Part shown: piece by piece, positions 14,954 to 17,140 of the stretch
How the letters are laid out: every line of letters starts with the position of its first letter
Position numbering within the stretch: position 1 is the first letter of the stretch
From: JBEKTY01 sp049515555
Lineage (GTDB): Bacteria; Planctomycetota; Planctomycetia; Pirellulales; Thermoguttaceae
Assembly: GCA_049515555.1 (NCBI GenBank)
Contig: JBEKTY010000168.1
Coordinates: 1-17,140 of the forward strand
Length of the DNA stretch: 17,140 nucleotides
Direction: 5' to 3'
Program-made: the position numbers and the translations under genes
The notes under the pieces: generated by a model
Database searches by the model: none
Told to the model about the DNA's origin: nothing
The model's input: the letters and a program-made list of their open reading frames with translations, nothing else

Positions 14954-14987
14954 GGTTGCATCCTTTGGCGGGTAGTTGCCGTCATTG

Positions 14988-17140
14988 TCACGGTCGTGAG
15001 GCGTCCTTGGGTCGCCTGTTCGGGAAGTAAGTGTTGATAATCTCCTGCACAGTGTTCCGTATTGCCGCCGATGTCTTCTCGTCATATTCCTGCCACTGCC
15101 TGGAATGTTCGCGCTCGGTCCAGAATCCCTTCGCGCTCGGCTGCTTGCCCCACCATTCTAGGGCGAAGTCGCGGAACGCGGCATTGTCTTTCGGAACAAA
15201 CGATTGGTAATAAACCAGCGTGTCGTAAATCTTGGCCGAAGGAGGCAGTTTCGCTTCCGCAATAGCAGACCGAAGCGCCTTGGCATTCTTCGGCGGAGTG
15301 CCCCAGAACTCCAACAGAGGTGTCAGATCAACACCCGCCGATTGTGACAGCCGAAGAGATAGGTCGTCGTCCGTGTAGTTTGGTTTTCGCTTGTAGATGC
15401 CTCTTTCAAGATCCGCCTCGTTCACCGTGTGCCAGAAATCGCCGAGGACCTTCCATCCGAACCGGCGGGCGATATCGACAAACTTGGCATGTCCCTTGAG
15501 CTGGTACGCTTTCTCGCCCGCCGCCATCGGCCGTTTGGCGGCGAAACTCAGGCTGGTCATCCATTCGACCGCAGTGTTGTCCAAGGTCTTGAACTTGTTG
15601 TTCCGAAAACCCCTTGAAGCGGCGAAAGCCTCGTCAAGCGGATAGTCGAACTTCTGGTGCCATACGGCCACGTGCAGAAGGTTGACGGTCGATTCCGATT
15701 CGCCGTCGAACTTGATGAAGAAGAAGCCATGGCCTTGTTCATGGAACACATGGTCGGGAGTGAAGTGAGGGCCCCGCACCAGGTAGCTGTTCACATAGCC
15801 GTCGTATTCCTTCGTGGGATCGTAGTGGTCATTACAGGTCGGATACCCCGGCGAAAAAACCGAATTGCGGTTCTGCACATCTACCTGCAGGTACATGGTT
15901 TCTTTGCCCCACTCGCGCGGCAACCCCATGAGATCGTTGATTGCATCCATGGCCTTATCCCAATTCTGCATCAGCGTCACCGGATCATCGAGCTTGGTGA
16001 TCCAGCTTGTCGGCACCTGCATCATGAACTTGTCCGTCTGGAAGTCTGCCCAGGGCGCTTTGCGGGCACGTTCCACGTTTTTCCAGTCTTCCAACGATGT
16101 CTTGCGATAGCTCGTAGCTGAAAAGAAAGGAGACCTGACGGCGTTCTTGATTCGGACCTCCACCATGCCGCCATCGGCATACAGCGGGACCTCGATGTAA
16201 ATGCCGCCGCCCATCGGACTTGCCACTCGCGTTTCGGCAGCCGTGATGGGGTAGACCAGCGAGGAGCGGAATAGCCTCAACACATTCGGCCGGTTGGAAT
16301 GATCTGAGGATTGTGCCCCCACCCGGATCCGATAGCCCTTGCCGACAAGCGCCTCGGGAACTGTGACCACGGCGATGCTGCCGGGCGCCAGATAGGCTCC
16401 GGTGGGGCGCCGCGCCGGCACCTCCTGCCACATGACCTCATGCTTGAACGGCTTCGGACAGGCAGCATTGATTTTGACCGTATAGATCTCAGCCGGCTCG
16501 GCGGGCGGCGCAACCGAACCGGGAAAATTGGCTGAAGACCCGAACTTGAAGCCGTCCATCACCGCTGCGTAACGGGCGACGTTCTCCGCAGTGCAGGCAT
16601 AGTCCACGATGTTTTGCATCACGTTGTAGATGGTCCAGTGGATGTCGTTGGCCGGCGGAATGATGTTGCTCGGTTTGCCGCGGTTGAATCCTTTGTGGGC
16701 GACCCACAACGGCCCATTGATCCTATCGTAGGCGGCCACAAGATCAAAACTGGCCTTGATGATCGTATCGTTGCAACCGAACAGTTCCCGGTTTCGGTCC
16801 ACAACCACCTTTTGGGCCGCGATTTGCTCGGCGCCGAGTGGCTTTTTTCCTTCGATATGATCCTTGAGGGCGGAAAACGCCGAGAGCAGTTCAGCCTCTG
16901 CCTTAGGGCTATAAGCCGCAGCGGGGGGCGCAGCGACGGCGTCAATGCTCACCTTCCCGCTGTTCAGCAGGTCCGCCATGGCCCAGCCGAGCGAGAGTCC
17001 GACTTCCGTGTAAGTCTTGGCATTGCGGTTGTAGTGATAGCCCTGCCTGGGGTTGGGCGAGACATCGGCCTCGCGCCAGAAATCACGGGCTTCGATGCAC
17101 TTTACGTTGCCAGCAAACTCCGGATGCTTCTTGGGATCGC
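14988..17140 (-). CDS. Carbohydrate esterase-M60-like metallopeptidase fusion (5' end outside window)
   Basis: The ATG at 16979 is internal. The frame is open to the right edge, and the 53 extra codons read DPKKHPEFAGNVKCIEARDF then QGYHYNRNAKTYTEVGLSLG, which is the C-terminal end of an SGNH/SASA-type acetylesterase with the catalytic-His motif GYHYN. A linker follows, then an M60-like (enhancin/mucinase, PF13402-type) module. Numbered from the ATG at 16979: an N-terminal beta region (~190-290: RPTGAYLAPGSIAVVTVPEA, YRIRVGAQSSDHS) and the gluzincin site HEQGH (413-417) with Glu429 in GESESTVNLL as likely third zinc ligand. M60-like enzymes cut glycosylated protein backbones such as mucins. 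No transmembrane segment is seen in the visible part. It is first of the visible genes in transcription order; upstream continuation is unknown. Confidence 0.85.
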   Translation of the reverse strand, partial: DPKKHPEFAGNVKCIEARDFWREADVSPNPRQGYHYNRNAKTYTEVGLSLGWAMADLLNSGKVSIDAVAAPPAAAYSPKAEAELLSAFSALKDHIEGKKPLGAEQIAAQKVVVDRNRELFGCNDTIIKASFDLVAAYDRINGPLWVAHKGFNRGKPSNIIPPANDIHWTIYNVMQNIVDYACTAENVARYAAVMDGFKFGSSANFPGSVAPPAEPAEIYTVKINAACPKPFKHEVMWQEVPARRPTGAYLAPGSIAVVTVPEALVGKGYRIRVGAQSSDHSNRPNVLRLFRSSLVYPITAAETRVASPMGGGIYIEVPLYADGGMVEVRIKNAVRSPFFSATSYRKTSLEDWKNVERARKAPWADFQTDKFMMQVPTSWITKLDDPVTLMQNWDKAMDAINDLMGLPREWGKETMYLQVDVQNRNSVFSPGYPTCNDHYDPTKEYDGYVNSYLVRGPHFTPDHVFHEQGHGFFFIKFDGESESTVNLLHVAVWHQKFDYPLDEAFAASRGFRNNKFKTLDNTAVEWMTSLSFAAKRPMAAGEKAYQLKGHAKFVDIARRFGWKVLGDFWHTVNEADLERGIYKRKPNYTDDDLSLRLSQSAGVDLTPLLEFWGTPPKNAKALRSAIAEAKLPPSAKIYDTLVYYQSFVPKDNAAFRDFALEWWGKQPSAKGFWTEREHSRQWQEYDEKTSAAIRNTVQEIINTYFPNRRPKDASRP

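Noticed and set aside
14953..15085. Extended N-terminus of the PDZ/HEAT protein (and similar extensions at 12503-12620 and 9130-9217)
   Set aside because: The shorter starts have a good Shine-Dalgarno and/or an ATGA overlap and begin directly at signal peptides; the extensions are basic, overlap other genes and would bury the export signal.
16979..16979. ATG at 16979 as the true start of the M60-like protein
   Set aside because: The frame is open upstream to the edge and encodes esterase family sequence; the ATG lies inside the conserved end of that domain (GWAMADLL).
1..17140. tRNA, rRNA, CRISPR array, transposase or integrase
   Set aside because: I looked on both strands for direct-repeat arrays, cloverleaf-like GTTCGAATC elements and DDE or tyrosine-recombinase motifs and found none convincing; the breakpoints at ~500 and ~1745 have no visible mobile element.

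Overview
This window looks like a piece of a GC-rich, environmental PVC-superphylum bacterium. I lean to Planctomycetota, with Kiritimatiellota, Lentisphaerota or Verrucomicrobiota as alternatives. The reasons are large secreted carbohydrate enzymes with no SusC/SusD pair, a FecR-like fragment, a PKD-like surface-protein repeat of planctomycete style, and a secreted PDZ/toroid/HEAT protein (DUF6288-like) of a kind I associate with these phyla. This assignment is inference; there is no rRNA, tRNA or marker gene.

Right and centre (about 1960-17140, minus strand): one long, tightly packed, apparently single-transcript locus of secreted degradative enzymes. In transcription order (right to left): (1) an esterase/M60-like metallopeptidase fusion whose N-terminus lies beyond the right edge; (2) a PDZ, alpha-toroid and HEAT-repeat secreted protein; (3) a GH2 glycosidase with a C-terminal discoidin (F5/8C, CBM32-like) domain; (4) a 71-codon ORF with one membrane-like segment; (5) an SGNH/SASA-type acetylesterase; (6) a 557-aa secreted protein of unknown family; (7) a DUF3863-like Tat-lipoprotein candidate; (8) a GH78 alpha-L-rhamnosidase. 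Five junctions are ATGA or GTGA stop/start overlaps and the other gaps are 30-57 bases, so translational coupling is likely. Deacetylation, debranching (rhamnose, a GH2-type sugar, once perhaps fucose) and cleavage of a protein backbone together suggest a heavily glycosylated protein or proteoglycan. Arabinogalactan-protein or mucin-like glycoprotein are candidates. No sulfatase is present.

Left (about 480-1962): a gene graveyard. Directly behind the rhamnosidase gene sits only the first ~70 codons of a GH95-like alpha-L-fucosidase. It is joined out of frame to the middle of a FecR-like anti-sigma protein gene that lacks its N-terminus and any sigma-factor partner. After ~400 bases of non-coding sequence rich in inverted repeats comes a short, frameshifted, minus-strand segment resembling part of DnaA domain III. 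The plus-strand ORF entering from the left edge is the end of a large PKD-like repeat surface protein. Its last ~80 codons appear to read through the antisense of the dnaA-like remnant, so its natural C-terminus has probably been lost.

Main points of interest: the esterase-M60 fusion, the coupled small ORF, a ~100-bp start-site/signal-peptide cassette shared by two unrelated enzyme genes, the GH95/FecR chimera and the dnaA-like debris.
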